This document shows positions 30,202-40,945 of a stretch of 64,000 nucleotides of DNA, piece after piece. Source of the DNA: Tritrichomonas musculus (Eukaryota; Parabasalia; Tritrichomonadida; Tritrichomonadidae); contig JAPFFF010000005.1 in the NCBI GenBank assembly GCA_039105265.1, positions 4,449,501 to 4,513,500 on the forward strand, read 5' to 3'. The notes under the pieces were generated by a model. It was not told where the DNA came from. It ran no database searches and worked only from the letters and a program-made list of their open reading frames with translations. Position 1 is the stretch's first letter. Each line of letters begins with the position of its first letter. The translations under genes and the position numbers were made by a program.

Positions 30202-31983
30202 ATGGAAGCTCTTATCCCTGTTCTTAACAAACTTCAAGATGTTTTTGCCCGCGTTGGAAATGATGCCATCGCATTACCACAAATCGTTGTCGTTGGATCA
30301 CAATCTTCAGGTAAATCTTCAGTTCTTGAATCAATCGTCCAAAAAGACTTCTTACCTCGAGGTTCTGGTATCGTTACACGTCGTCCTCTTATTCTTCAAC
30401 TTATACATAGCAAAGAAACTGACAAACCAAACGAATGGGCTGAATTTCTCCATATTCCAAATAAGAGGTTTACCAATTATCATGAAGTTAGTAATGAAAT
30501 TGTTGAGGAAACTAAAAGAGTTTGCGGTGACACCGGCATTAGCGATCTTCCCATCAACTTGAAAGTTCATTCACCAACAGTTTTAAATCTTACACTCGTC
30601 GATCTTCCAGGTCTCACAAAAGTTGCTACAGAAGGTCAATCTGCCGATCTTCCACAACTTATTCACAATATGGTGCTCAAATTCGTCAAACCAAAGAACG
30701 CAATTATTTTAGCAGTTATCCCAGCCAACTCCGATCTTGCTAACGCTGATTCTCTTCTTATGGCTAAACAAGTCGATCCTAATGGTGTTAGAACGATTGG
30801 TGTTTTGACCAAATTAGATATCATGGATAAAGGAACAAATGCACGTGAAATTCTTCTGAACAAAGTTTATCCACTTACACTTGGATATATTGGCGTTGTC
30901 AACCGTTCACAAAAAGATATTAACGAAAATAAACCAATGAAGAAAGTTTTGGAAGAAGAACATCGTTTCTTTGTTACACATCCAGATTATCGTGACCTTG
31001 CAGATTCAAATGGCTATCCTTATCTTACACAAACTCTTAACCAAATTCTTATGAAACATATTAAAGATAACCTCCCATCAGTTCATAACGAAATTAATGA
31101 ACTTTTGAGAAGAAAAGAGAGAGAACTTCAAGGCTATGGTGAATCATTCGGTGATACAATTGAAGAACAACAGATGTATATTTATCGTATTATTGAGCAT
31201 TATCTTGAAATTTATAACGGACTCCTTCTTGGTACTTCAGATGAACTCAGAATGAATGGGCTTGATGGTGGTCAATATTTGATGGACCATCTTGTTTATG
31301 AATTTCCAAATAAATTGAGACAGATTCCAGCAGCTACAACCCTTGATAAGACAATGGTTCTCAAAATGATTGAAGCTAATAGTGGTATCCAACGTTCACT
31401 TTTCTTCCCAGAAGCATCTTTTCACCGTTTGGTCAAAGATTATTGTGAAAAGATGAGGCAACCAGCAATTGAAGCTGCAGAAATTGTTCATCATAGAATG
31501 ATGGAACTACACCAAAATGTTCATCTAAACGAACTTGATCGTTTTCCAAAGGCTAAGCTTGCCCTTGCTCAAGCCATCAGCGACATTTCTAAAGAAACAG
31601 TTGATGAATGCATTATATTTGTCAACCAACTTGTTGACATTCAAGGTGTTTATGTTGACCCATCTTTCAAAGATAAGGTTAGCAAAGGTTTCGAGGCTAA
31701 ATCAGTTCAGAGCAATGTCGAACTTCTTTTAGATCTTGTAGACCAATACTTCAATATCTGTAAGAATCAACTTGCTGATGCTGTTCCAAAAGCTGTACAC
31801 AGAATTATTATTAAACAGTCGACTGAAAAAATGAGATACGAATTATTCAAGAGACTTGTCGTTAAACCAGATCTTGCTGAAGATCCAGATATCGCAGTTA
31901 GAAGAAAGAGATGCAATGATCTTATAAATGCTTTGAAGGAAGCTTCAAGTATCTTAAATGAAGTTAGAATGACACATATCTAA
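30202..31983 (+). CDS. Dynamin-related GTPase (DRP1/Dnm1 class)
   Basis: 593 aa from MEALIPVLNKLQDVFARVG. An in-frame upstream ATG at 30130 would add 24 residues unlike other dynamins. G1 is GSQSSGKSSVLESIV, G3 DLPGL, G4 TKLD; the middle/stalk region follows and the last 110 residues form a GTPase effector domain. There is no PH or proline-rich domain, placing it with the DRP1/Dnm1 organelle-fission class rather than endocytic dynamin. In trichomonads such proteins are linked to hydrogenosome division, which is an inference here. GTPase motifs are complete. The stop is within TAAATAAAG, matching the trichomonad habit of overlapping the stop with a UAAA polyadenylation signal. Confidence 0.95.
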   Translation: MEALIPVLNKLQDVFARVGNDAIALPQIVVVGSQSSGKSSVLESIVQKDFLPRGSGIVTRRPLILQLIHSKETDKPNEWAEFLHIPNKRFTNYHEVSNEIVEETKRVCGDTGISDLPINLKVHSPTVLNLTLVDLPGLTKVATEGQSADLPQLIHNMVLKFVKPKNAIILAVIPANSDLANADSLLMAKQVDPNGVRTIGVLTKLDIMDKGTNAREILLNKVYPLTLGYIGVVNRSQKDINENKPMKKVLEEEHRFFVTHPDYRDLADSNGYPYLTQTLNQILMKHIKDNLPSVHNEINELLRRKERELQGYGESFGDTIEEQQMYIYRIIEHYLEIYNGLLLGTSDELRMNGLDGGQYLMDHLVYEFPNKLRQIPAATTLDKTMVLKMIEANSGIQRSLFFPEASFHRLVKDYCEKMRQPAIEAAEIVHHRMMELHQNVHLNELDRFPKAKLALAQAISDISKETVDECIIFVNQLVDIQGVYVDPSFKDKVSKGFEAKSVQSNVELLLDLVDQYFNICKNQLADAVPKAVHRIIIKQSTEKMRYELFKRLVVKPDLAEDPDIAVRRKRCNDLINALKEASSILNEVRMTHI

Positions 31984-32081
31984 ATAAAGTAACTTTTTTT
32001 TTATAATTTTTAAAATCTATATTTAAATTTGAAATATCTATTTTTTATTAAAATAACACACGAAATCAAAAAAAGTACTGA

Positions 32082-32585
32082 TTATTGCTTTTCATTCAAT
32101 GATCTGGCACATGCGTAAAAGTCTTCTTCTAAAACGTCGAACCTATCTTTAAACCATAAAAACATTTCAGTTTTATCTCGCTTTACATTTCGATTGGGAT
32201 ACATGCCATATTTTTTCCCTATAATTGCAGCAATTTTGTTTAAATCACTGAGCCGAAAAGACCGATCACATCTATGTGTTAACTCGTCTGAGAAATCTTT
32301 GGCATCTGTAACTTTAGAATCTTGATTTAATGATTTTTTTTCTGTTTTTGTTACTAAAGGTAGTGGTTTAGGGATATCAGGCTGATTTCTCATTGAGATA
32401 TCGTTTATAAATTTCGAATTCATAAATGACCTTCTGAGGGCATCCAATGCTTTTCTAACTACTTGTTCATGTTCTGGTTTTTCTCGAACATGCGCTATTA
32501 AATCTTGTAAGGCAATATCAACACTATTTCCCTCACTAACAATCATTAATGAATTAACCTCAATTTTGACCTTCTTAAAATCCAT
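32082..32585 (-). CDS. Hypothetical protein
   Basis: 167 aa from MDFKKVKIEVNSLMIVSEGN (ATG at 32585; an upstream in-frame ATG at 32627 would overlap the promoter of the divergent gene). The N-terminal 70 residues are helical with a charged VREKPEHEQVVRKALDALRRSF. A linker of about 30 residues precedes a compact C-terminal block with RLSDLNKIAAIIGKKYGMYP and LWFKDRFDVLEEDFYAC. I do not recognise the family. Non-repetitive composition and a clean ATG support a real gene. It is divergent from the LRR gene next door, with under 100 bp between. Confidence 0.65.
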   Translation of the reverse strand: MDFKKVKIEVNSLMIVSEGNSVDIALQDLIAHVREKPEHEQVVRKALDALRRSFMNSKFINDISMRNQPDIPKPLPLVTKTEKKSLNQDSKVTDAKDFSDELTHRCDRSFRLSDLNKIAAIIGKKYGMYPNRNVKRDKTEMFLWFKDRFDVLEEDFYACARSLNEKQ

Positions 32586-32791
32586 CAAAATCAACAGAAA
32601 ATTTTCAGGAAAAAAAATTTTATGCATGGAAATATGAAAAAGACTTTAAGTATTTTTTTTTATTAACACCAGAAACTTTTACTCAACTAGTAAATCCACA
32701 GGTTGAGCCTATTATTACATATGGTTGGGTTAATAAAGTTAATCAAAAAGGACGTGAGAACCATCGCTTTTTTGTAGCTACACGAGCAGCG

Positions 32792-34813
32792 ATGTATCTT
32801 TGTCATTCTGCCTTTATTCGTCTTTTAAAAATAAAACATGCATATGCATGGGCTGATTTAATATCTTTTCAAATGTCATCATCTACAGTTTTTACATTCA
32901 CTTTTGCTAAAGAAAAAGTTACTTTAGATCATCCAAATGCTCAAAGTTTTTTAATCCCAGTAATTTCATCGCTATATACTTTTTTTCCACCATCAAAAAA
33001 GTCAAATATTAATATTTTACCCGAAATGGAAATTCCATCATTACCAGCACCTCCTGATCAATTTGTTGATATTTTTCTATCAGTTTGTCATTCAGTTTCT
33101 ATAACTCCACAGATTAACTTAATTAAAAATCTGAGGAGAACACTTATAAAAAAACAACCTCTCGAAATACTTCAAGTATCATTTGAACAAGATGTTTTAA
33201 GAGCTATATGCCAATCATTAATTTTAGTTAGAAATGTTCAAAATTTGACAATTGGAGGATACAAATTTCCAGATTTATTCAAAAACATTTCTAACATATT
33301 GACCAGCAATAAATCTCTTGAAACATTACGTATCGTTGATTATTCAAAACATAACGATTTTCTTGATTTCATAAAATCAATTTCTGATTCAGGTTTAAAA
33401 TCACTTACATTTTCATCAGTTTCATTTCAACGGATAATGATTCAATCACTTGTTGACTGCATTTCAATTTCGCCAAATTTAAAGCATGTTGGATTTGTTA
33501 ATTGCAATTTTGATTCTTTTGTTTTTGGCTCTATTTTTAGTTCGCCAGAGAAATTCAAAAATATTGAATTATTTGAGATATGCAAAGATTGCAGAGAAGT
33601 TACATTATCATTTGTTCCTAATTTAATCTCATTTATTAAAATTTCTGGGATAACGAATCTTGTATTAACAGAGGTTGCAATTGATATCGCTCAAGTTTTT
33701 GCAACAATAGAGAATACACCAAATATAATGATCAAATCAATTGATTTATCAGGGAATTACTGTTCTAAGGCATACAATATACATAATCCCATATTGAATT
33801 CAAGTCTTGAAAATCTCAGACTCTCAGAAGTAAGATGGAATGATCAAACATTCTTTACATTTTTACAAAATCAACAATTTCAATCAGAAATTACTCTTGA
33901 CTTATCCGGAGCTTCATTTCCTTGGAGTATAGCATTAGAACCTTTTGAGAGTTTATCTGGTTCATCGTATTCAATGAATGTTTCAAAACTTATATGGAAC
34001 AACAATATAATTACTCCTTTGCTCCTTTTGTTTTTATCAAAAAATGCTTCACTTCGTTTTGTTTCATTTGAGATGTGCAGAATTCCACTTAACGCACGCA
34101 TCAACTTTCTTGAAGCAATGAGTTCATATATTAAATTTTCAAATCTAGTAAGTTTATCACTTAAAGGAACTCTGAGGACATTTAAATCAGGCTCAATTGA
34201 TGGTTTGAGAACTGTTCTTATCAACCATGAAACTCTAGAGAAACTTGATATTTCTGATAATAATATCGGAAACAAGGGACTAGAAGCTTTTGCAGAAGTT
34301 ATTTGTAATCCAAAATGCAATATCAACCAAGTATACTGTGATGATGAAGATCCACAAGATTCAGATTTATATATTGATTTTTTCAATAAAATTGCTGATT
34401 CAAAAAAGCAAATACATATGAAAAAACCAAAAAATGACATTCGAAATCTAATTACTAATTTAGGAGCACCAAGAGAACCGATAATTACTGCATGGAAAAG
34501 AGTGAAAGAAATTCAGACAGTCGCCGAAAATAAAAATGATGACGAAGAAGATAACTTACCACTTCCAAAAGACAATAATGGAGAAGATTTCTTACTTGAT
34601 GAAATTAACAATATGCTTTTTTCGACAGATTCTTTCTTTCAATCTGTAGCAATAGAAGCTTCATGGGATATGACATTTGATATCGGATACAACGGATTTA
34701 AGGAAGAATGGGAAAAATTAGAAAAAGAATATATGGTAGAAAATATAATTGGCATCGAAAACAGTAAATTTGAGGGAACTGACCATTCCGATTTAATTGA
34801 TTTTACACAATAA
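32792..34813 (+). CDS. CARMIL-like PH and leucine-rich-repeat protein
   Basis: 673 aa from the first in-frame ATG at 32792, but the same frame is open back to 32579 with coding-like sequence (TPETFTQLVNPQVEPII, TYGWVNKVNQKGRENHRFF). The true protein therefore begins 40 or more residues earlier. Together this upstream part and residues 1-75 resemble the PH-like domain at the N-terminus of CARMIL proteins. Residues about 110-530 are irregular leucine-rich repeats (LKSLTFSSVSF, LEKLDISDNNIGNKGLEAFAEVI). The tail is acidic. CARMILs bind capping protein and membranes to shape actin; large families of PH-LRR proteins occur in trichomonads. Capping-protein-interaction motifs were not seen, so only the layout is claimed. 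Confidence 0.65.
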   Translation: MYLCHSAFIRLLKIKHAYAWADLISFQMSSSTVFTFTFAKEKVTLDHPNAQSFLIPVISSLYTFFPPSKKSNINILPEMEIPSLPAPPDQFVDIFLSVCHSVSITPQINLIKNLRRTLIKKQPLEILQVSFEQDVLRAICQSLILVRNVQNLTIGGYKFPDLFKNISNILTSNKSLETLRIVDYSKHNDFLDFIKSISDSGLKSLTFSSVSFQRIMIQSLVDCISISPNLKHVGFVNCNFDSFVFGSIFSSPEKFKNIELFEICKDCREVTLSFVPNLISFIKISGITNLVLTEVAIDIAQVFATIENTPNIMIKSIDLSGNYCSKAYNIHNPILNSSLENLRLSEVRWNDQTFFTFLQNQQFQSEITLDLSGASFPWSIALEPFESLSGSSYSMNVSKLIWNNNIITPLLLLFLSKNASLRFVSFEMCRIPLNARINFLEAMSSYIKFSNLVSLSLKGTLRTFKSGSIDGLRTVLINHETLEKLDISDNNIGNKGLEAFAEVICNPKCNINQVYCDDEDPQDSDLYIDFFNKIADSKKQIHMKKPKNDIRNLITNLGAPREPIITAWKRVKEIQTVAENKNDDEEDNLPLPKDNNGEDFLLDEINNMLFSTDSFFQSVAIEASWDMTFDIGYNGFKEEWEKLEKEYMVENIIGIENSKFEGTDHSDLIDFTQ

Positions 34814-35371
34814 TTTTAAATTAAGCTATTTTGTTTTTAAATAAATGTATATGCGTAGTTTATTAATAATTATCATATTTACAACTTTTTATATATGTCT
34901 TCTGATATTACCAGTTAATAAAATTGTTTAACTAACATCCAGTAAAGAATAATGATATTTACTAGCAGATATCCCGACAAATGTATTTTGATTATTTTTA
35001 TATATTTTTTTTTTTTTTTTTGAATTTAACTAATTGAAGTAATTAAAAATTAATAATTAATAATTGTACTACATGATAGACTTTTCAATCTCACATGATC
35101 TCGTTAGATGATAATAATGGTAATCAGAATTTCGTTGATAAAGTTAATACTTTCTACAAACATGACTTTTATACAAAAGGAAAATCGATCAGTCGATCAG
35201 AAAATGAAAATAGTTAAAACAAGTCGAATCGTAAAAAAGTTGATAATGATAGATGACATTCAAATTTGAATAATAGATTTTTAGCGATGAAAATGAATTC
35301 AAAAAATTAAATGATGAGAAAGAAGCGATAGAAATGGATTTAATTTTTATATTTCTATAAACTTTTAATAA
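34814..35371. other. AT-rich spacer between LRR and Sec7 genes
   Basis: 558 bp. It carries a poly-T run near 35009-35022, a short GATCGATCAGTCGATCAG self-complementary stretch near 35186-35202, and no gene or RNA that I can support. Confidence 0.45.
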
Positions 35372-38300
35372 ATGACTTTTCATGGATCCTTTATTACCCA
35401 AATGATTAAACATATGGATGCTCTAAGAAACCAATGCAAAGGCTTCGGTAAAAAAGGTCTTAAAGAGCAAATTTCTAAAGCAAACAATCATTTAAATTCA
35501 AAACCAGAAAAGATCGATCTCCCTTTGATTCTTGATCCATTTTTTAGCGCTGCATCACTCGATCCAAAACATTTTCAATCAATTGTTCTCGATTGCTTTC
35601 GAAGTGTCTTTGTAAATGCAACAAAAACTAATTATCCAAGCATTGAACTTACTGAGAAAATTTTAAATTCAGTATTTAAACAACACAAACCAGAAATGGT
35701 CGAACAATCGAAATTAAAATGCATTCAAATTATTTCTTCTTGTTTTTCTTCATTTCCTGGAATTCTTTTTATTCACGCAGAACTTCTTTCGCAATGCTTC
35801 CACTTTTTATTAGTTATACATAATCAATCTGATAGTTCTACTGTTCAAGAAGTTGCTTCAATGACAATCCAAGAATCTTTTCGATTATTTATTCGACGCT
35901 ATAAAGAAATTCCAGCAGCTCCCGATTTTAACACAATTGAAGAGATTGCTCAATTTCATGTTGATAACTTAATACGTAATACAATTTCAATGCATGGTGT
36001 TGAAAATCATTTAAATCCTTCTATGACTATATCAGATATCGATATTATTGTTATAACCAAAGTATTTACAGATGCTATTCAAGAGCATAAACTTCATATT
36101 CCAACACTTTCAGTCTGCAACGAATCTTTATTAATTTTACTTGAAAGTGATTCAGAATTTTTACAAACATCAATGTTCCAAACTCTTCTCCGAACAGATA
36201 TACATGTTGCACTTTTAAGCTTGGCTCTTGATAACCATTCAATTTTAGCTAAGTCAACAGCAAATTTAATTATGACATGTTGGGAACGATTTTCTCCTTT
36301 CTACGTGGAAGGCCTCAATGATGTTCTTGATCGTGGTATTGCAGTTGCATTAACATCTCCAGATCCAAAAGTAATTATTCGGAGTTTAACCATTTTTCTG
36401 AGATTAACATCAAAACCACAATTTTTAGTAGATGCATTTGTCAATTATGATTGCGATCATTCTGGCTATTTCCGAAACATTTATGAAAATATAGTCAACT
36501 TAATTGTCAAATATTCTTATCCTGATACTACTTCCAATACAAAGAATAGCCACCAAAATACTAATGTTGATGATACGCTTCAAAGAACAGCTCTTAAAAC
36601 ACTTATAGCAGTACTTAATGGCTTATGGGACTATTATAATAAAACTAAAGATGAAAAGGAACAAACTGAAGCAACAAACTTCTTAGAATCAAAAAAGGTC
36701 AAAGATATATTTGATCAAGGTCTTGATATATTTAAGCGATCACCTATGAAAGGCATCAACTTTTTCATCAAGAACAAAATTGTTGAAGATGATCCCAAAG
36801 CAATTGCAGATTTTCTTTTCAATACGCCATCACTTGATCCAGCAGGAATAGGTGAAGTAATTGGAGGAAGTAAGCCATTGAACTTAAAGGTTCTTCCACT
36901 ATTTGTTGAAAATTTTGATTTCAAAGAAAAATCTTTTGAATCAGCATTTCGTAGTTTTCTATCAAAATTCCTTATTCCAGGCGAAGCCCAAATGATTGAT
37001 CGAGTTATGGAACAATTTGGCTCCAAATTTTATAATGATAATCCCCAACTTTTTTCATGCGCTGATACAGTTTATGTTCTTGCGTTTTCGACATTAATGT
37101 TGCACACAGATGCTCATCATCCCAATGTCACCAATAGAATGACTCTTGAAGAGTTCGTTCAAAATAACAGAGGCATTGATGGAGGCAAAGATTTACCACA
37201 TGCCTTTTTAGAGAGTCTTTATCATGGCATTACGACAGAGAAGATCAATTTAACAGCTTCATCGACACTTACTAATACTTCTCTTTTAAGCCGAAAGCAA
37301 CAAATTGCTTTATATAAAGAACAATGTGACCAAACACTTGAAGCAGCACGTAAAAGGACTCAAGTTGGTGAACAAACTCATCAATTCCATCGTGCTGAGT
37401 CACCAATGCTTGTTGGTCCAATGTATCATTCAGTATGGGGAGGAATTATGGGAGCTTTAACAATGTCATTTGAAGAAAGTGACAATAAAGGAATTGTTGA
37501 CATGTGTATTAAAGGATTTTCTCTTTTAATGCATTTGGCTTCACATTGCTATGTTGAAGATGCTTTAGCAACTATTGTAGATTCATTTGCCAAATTTACA
37601 AGATTAAGAATGAGAACTGAAGGTTCAACTCCTTTAAAAACAAAGAACTTTTTATGTACTTCTGCTTTAATTCAATGTGCCATTAATGATATTAAGTACT
37701 TAAAAGGTGCATGGAGCATTGTTCTTGCTGAGATTTCTGCTTTGGAGAGAATGAAAGATAATCAGAATGTGATATGCGATATGAAAGTGGTTGAACCTTT
37801 ATTTACTAAAACAGGAGATCTTGATCGAGAATCTATTATGGATTTCATTCAGGCAATGATAGAGACCTCTAAAAATGAACTCAGTGAAGATCCGCCACGA
37901 ATTTTTACTCTTCTTAAATTTTCTGATGTTGCCTTTTATAATATGAACCGACCAATGTACATATGGAACGAAATATGGACTTATATTGGTGATTTTCTAT
38001 CACTTGAAGGTTGTGCTCCTAATAAGACTATTAGTACAACTGCTGTTGATATAATTCGTCAATTATCTAGTAACTTTTTGCCATTAAAAGAAATGACACA
38101 ATTCCACTTCCAGGAACATTTTTTGGCGCCTTTTAGAACAATTTATGAAGCACAAACTCGTTCTTACATCAAGGAACAAATTCTTTCTTGTGTAGAAATT
38201 TTATGTAGTCGTTATGCAACAGTACTTCATTCTGGTTGGAACGTATTTTTGAGAATTTTGAACTTTGCTTCAATGGAATCAAAAGAATTAAAACAACAAG

Positions 38301-39520
38301 CTTTTGAAATCCTAGAAATGATAATAATGAACTTATTAGATTCTGTAAGACCTTATACTATTTTCTTAATGAATGTTTTAACTTCTTTTGTTAGAAATGA
38401 TGCACACGACCAAATAGCCTCTCAAGCTACTGCCCATTTCTCGTTAATTGCTAATTCAATCAAGTATGAAGAAAATGATAATTGGATTTGTCTCTTCCAA
38501 AATATTGGCTGCGTTGCTTCTCAATATTCGCCTGAATTAATGAATGTGAGAAAATGCGCTGAAGAAATATTGATTTCTATCGTTACTGGCCATGGATGTA
38601 TGAGAAATGATTTTACTGATGTTGTTTGGCATTTCTTCCTTCAAAATACTCTTATTGATCTAATTCCAATTCAAAATGATGAAAAAATTAAACTTTCTAA
38701 TAGTGAAGTTGAAGTTGAAAAAAGTGAAGCTGAAAAAAATATTGATGTTGAAAAAACTGAATCCAAAGAAAAACTTAAAAATGAAAGTAATAATAAAATC
38801 AATGTTGATAGTATTAATAGACGAAAAGCAGATGGACATCTTGTTGAATTACAATTGAGCTATCATGATCATTTACTTTTCAAGTTCCTTGATGCTATGA
38901 AGAATTACAGAGGCGATGTTATTGCATTTTATTTCCATTGCTGCCACTCAGAAATGGAGCCATTAAGAAATCAATCATTAGAACTACTTCAGAAATACGT
39001 TACTGCCGTACAAGATGAAATTAAAGCTGACGAAAAATTAATGAAGCAACTTATTGATTCATTGAATGAAATTGTACCAAAGATGACAAATTCTGTTTTG
39101 TTTGTAAGTGTTGTTAAAGATTTGTTAGAGATTTTCAATCGTGACGAAATTTTGCAGGTTATTGGTCACACTATTGATGAATGTGCGAAAACACCAAATG
39201 ATCAAGGCGTTCATGGATGTTGGTGCCTTTCGATATTAAATTATTTCAAGAGACTAGTTAAAGAAGAAAAAAATGATGAGGCATCAGAGAAATTAAGAGA
39301 TGTTCTATCTTTTTATGTTCAAAATCCAAAAATAGGACCAACTTGGAATAAATTAATTGTTTCAGAAATGAACGAAGTGCAAAAATTGAATGATGAAGCT
39401 TTTGAAAAATGTAAATCTACTTCACTTCAATTAATTTGTCAGTTAATCGAAACCGATTCTGATATTGTTCGTGAATCAATAATAGATATACTTCAGAGAT
39501 GTTTGGCAAAAAAAAATTAA
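35372..39520 (+). CDS. Large Sec7-domain ARF guanine-nucleotide exchange factor (BIG type)
   Basis: 1382 aa. The N-terminal 430 residues are helical (DCB-HUS-like, with FRSVFVNATKTNYP). The Sec7 domain is at about 445-640: KGINFFIKNKIVEDDP, FLIPGEAQMIDRVMEQF (the glutamic finger is the Glu of PGEAQ, near 537) and FSTLMLHTDAHHPNVTNRM, then EFVQNNRGID. A long HDS-like helical C-terminus follows, interrupted by a Glu/Lys-rich low-complexity stretch near 1100-1150. This layout is that of BIG1/2 and GNOM/GBF, which activate ARF at Golgi and trans-Golgi membranes. Motif wording (YVLAFSTLML) is closer to BIG than to GBF. The catalytic glutamate is present, so exchange activity is expected. Confidence 0.92.
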   Translation: MTFHGSFITQMIKHMDALRNQCKGFGKKGLKEQISKANNHLNSKPEKIDLPLILDPFFSAASLDPKHFQSIVLDCFRSVFVNATKTNYPSIELTEKILNSVFKQHKPEMVEQSKLKCIQIISSCFSSFPGILFIHAELLSQCFHFLLVIHNQSDSSTVQEVASMTIQESFRLFIRRYKEIPAAPDFNTIEEIAQFHVDNLIRNTISMHGVENHLNPSMTISDIDIIVITKVFTDAIQEHKLHIPTLSVCNESLLILLESDSEFLQTSMFQTLLRTDIHVALLSLALDNHSILAKSTANLIMTCWERFSPFYVEGLNDVLDRGIAVALTSPDPKVIIRSLTIFLRLTSKPQFLVDAFVNYDCDHSGYFRNIYENIVNLIVKYSYPDTTSNTKNSHQNTNVDDTLQRTALKTLIAVLNGLWDYYNKTKDEKEQTEATNFLESKKVKDIFDQGLDIFKRSPMKGINFFIKNKIVEDDPKAIADFLFNTPSLDPAGIGEVIGGSKPLNLKVLPLFVENFDFKEKSFESAFRSFLSKFLIPGEAQMIDRVMEQFGSKFYNDNPQLFSCADTVYVLAFSTLMLHTDAHHPNVTNRMTLEEFVQNNRGIDGGKDLPHAFLESLYHGITTEKINLTASSTLTNTSLLSRKQQIALYKEQCDQTLEAARKRTQVGEQTHQFHRAESPMLVGPMYHSVWGGIMGALTMSFEESDNKGIVDMCIKGFSLLMHLASHCYVEDALATIVDSFAKFTRLRMRTEGSTPLKTKNFLCTSALIQCAINDIKYLKGAWSIVLAEISALERMKDNQNVICDMKVVEPLFTKTGDLDRESIMDFIQAMIETSKNELSEDPPRIFTLLKFSDVAFYNMNRPMYIWNEIWTYIGDFLSLEGCAPNKTISTTAVDIIRQLSSNFLPLKEMTQFHFQEHFLAPFRTIYEAQTRSYIKEQILSCVEILCSRYATVLHSGWNVFLRILNFASMESKELKQQAFEILEMIIMNLLDSVRPYTIFLMNVLTSFVRNDAHDQIASQATAHFSLIANSIKYEENDNWICLFQNIGCVASQYSPELMNVRKCAEEILISIVTGHGCMRNDFTDVVWHFFLQNTLIDLIPIQNDEKIKLSNSEVEVEKSEAEKNIDVEKTESKEKLKNESNNKINVDSINRRKADGHLVELQLSYHDHLLFKFLDAMKNYRGDVIAFYFHCCHSEMEPLRNQSLELLQKYVTAVQDEIKADEKLMKQLIDSLNEIVPKMTNSVLFVSVVKDLLEIFNRDEILQVIGHTIDECAKTPNDQGVHGCWCLSILNYFKRLVKEEKNDEASEKLRDVLSFYVQNPKIGPTWNKLIVSEMNEVQKLNDEAFEKCKSTSLQLICQLIETDSDIVRESIIDILQRCLAKKN

Positions 39521-39735
39521 TCATTGATTTAATCGTTTTACATGCTTCCTTTTTTAGACTTACTATTTTTTTTTTTTTATTAAATATGGGAAAAAGAAGT
39601 TATGCATTTTTTTCTGAAATACGTTTTTCTTTTTTTGTTGGTTAATTAAATATATTTTTTCTTATATAAGAATAAAAAATTGGCCTTTTATAATGGTAAA
39701 ATTTAATCGTAATATTTATAGAAGTTTATAAAAAA

Positions 39736-40086
39736 ATGGCTATGATTGATAGATTTACAGCATTTTGGTCAGTTACAGTTAATCCTGACTCCATTTCAAA
39801 GGTTACCGTTCCTAGGAATGCAACAGCATCTCTTACAGCTGGAGCCGCAGCTCCACCCGACAATGTTGAAAGTGGAAGAGTTGTTCTCTACGTTAAAGTA
39901 AATAACGGACCAGAAGCAGCAATCTTCCCCTTCACAATTGGAAAGTTTGAAAGTGCATCAACAGACTTGTTTTTCGCTGACGATGATGTTCTTGAATTTT
40001 ATACAAAGGGAGACAAAATTCCAGTTCATATTTCTGGATATATTACAAATGGATTTTCACTTAATATCGAAGAAGCAAAACATTAA
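39736..40086 (+). CDS. Nucleoplasmin-like (FKBP39/HD2-type NPL) domain protein
   Basis: 116 aa. It opens MAMIDRFTAFWSVTVNP, resembling the FWG/FWSV.V.PG start of nucleoplasmin-like domains in Fpr3/4, FKBP39 and plant HD2. It continues with beta-strand blocks RVVLYVKVNN, AAIFPFTIGKF, TDLFFADDDVLEFYT and HISGYI, the usual NPL order. Such domains form pentamers that bind histones. The acidic tract and the FKBP isomerase domain found in relatives are missing; the protein is the NPL core alone. Codon use here is rich in GCA/GCT/GTT, as in highly expressed genes. TAA runs into TAAAAAA. Confidence 0.7.
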   Translation: MAMIDRFTAFWSVTVNPDSISKVTVPRNATASLTAGAAAPPDNVESGRVVLYVKVNNGPEAAIFPFTIGKFESASTDLFFADDDVLEFYTKGDKIPVHISGYITNGFSLNIEEAKH

Positions 40087-40945
40087 AAAAATTTATTTTT
40101 TCGTTATTATAAGTAAACTTTTAAATTATATTAGCAATCACCATAAAATCACTTTACCTGTTTTTTTCTCAAATATGTAATTTCTTAAATGTACAAAATT
40201 TAAATGAATATTTCTTTTCTTGATGCATTTAAAATATCAAAATGAAACATCATATAAATTCAATAATCGTTATTAATGCAAAATATTTGTTCTATGTCAT
40301 TTTTGCTTTCTAAAATATCAATATTCTTTTCATTTAGTGAGGTAACAACAATAAATTTGCAATTTTGATAATAATATCTTTTTCAATATATAAACCATTC
40401 AAAAACATTACATAAAAATAAAAGCATAACTGGTGACATTATCATTATATATTAAAAATTCAATTGTAATTGGTGCACAAATGCTTTTGTTCTTACATTC
40501 AATTTCAAATTGCAACAAATCTCAGATAATTACTTTTCATTGATTTTTTGTAAATAATTTATCAAAAAATCCCTTGAATGGTTCACTTTTTAAGGGAGAA
40601 AAACTCAAAAAGTGAAAGCAATTCAGAGATTTACGAATTTCTTGTAATAACTTTTTGAGAGCCATGCTCTCAAAAAGTCTGGAGGAAAATTCGTAAAATA
40701 AAAACAGGATAATTTGTTAAAACGATGCAAAAGAAGTTAAAACAAATTTTTTTTAAGTGGTTCTAACAATAGAATTTGGCAAATATTCCTATCAAAAAGT
40801 TGATTATTTAATAGAAAATCGAAGACATATTCAAAATTTGACAAAAAACACATCAAAACACAATCTACAAACAAATAATAAATAAGAATCATAATTTATC
40901 ATTTTTATTTTTTATTTTTTTTTTTTTTTTTAACTTCAAACAATT
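40087..40945. other. Convergent spacer with hairpins
   Basis: About 860 bp between convergent genes. Apart from the hairpin cluster at 40582-40698 it is AT-rich and featureless, with a poly-T run at 40909-40932. Confidence 0.5.
40582..40698. repeat. Cluster of strong inverted repeats (possible structured RNA)
   Basis: Two hairpins stand close together. One has a 10-bp stem, TTCACTTTTT at 40582-40591 with AAAAAGTGAA at 40607-40616. The second has a perfect 13-bp stem, ACTTTTTGAGAGC with GCTCTCAAAAAGT and a CAT loop (40650-40678); an outer stem pairs TTTACGAATTT (from 40631) with AAATTCGTAAA (to 40698). Such strength is unusual in this AT-rich spacer. It could be a noncoding RNA, a foldback remnant or 3'-end structure. 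No pol III box or known RNA family was recognised. Confidence 0.45.
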
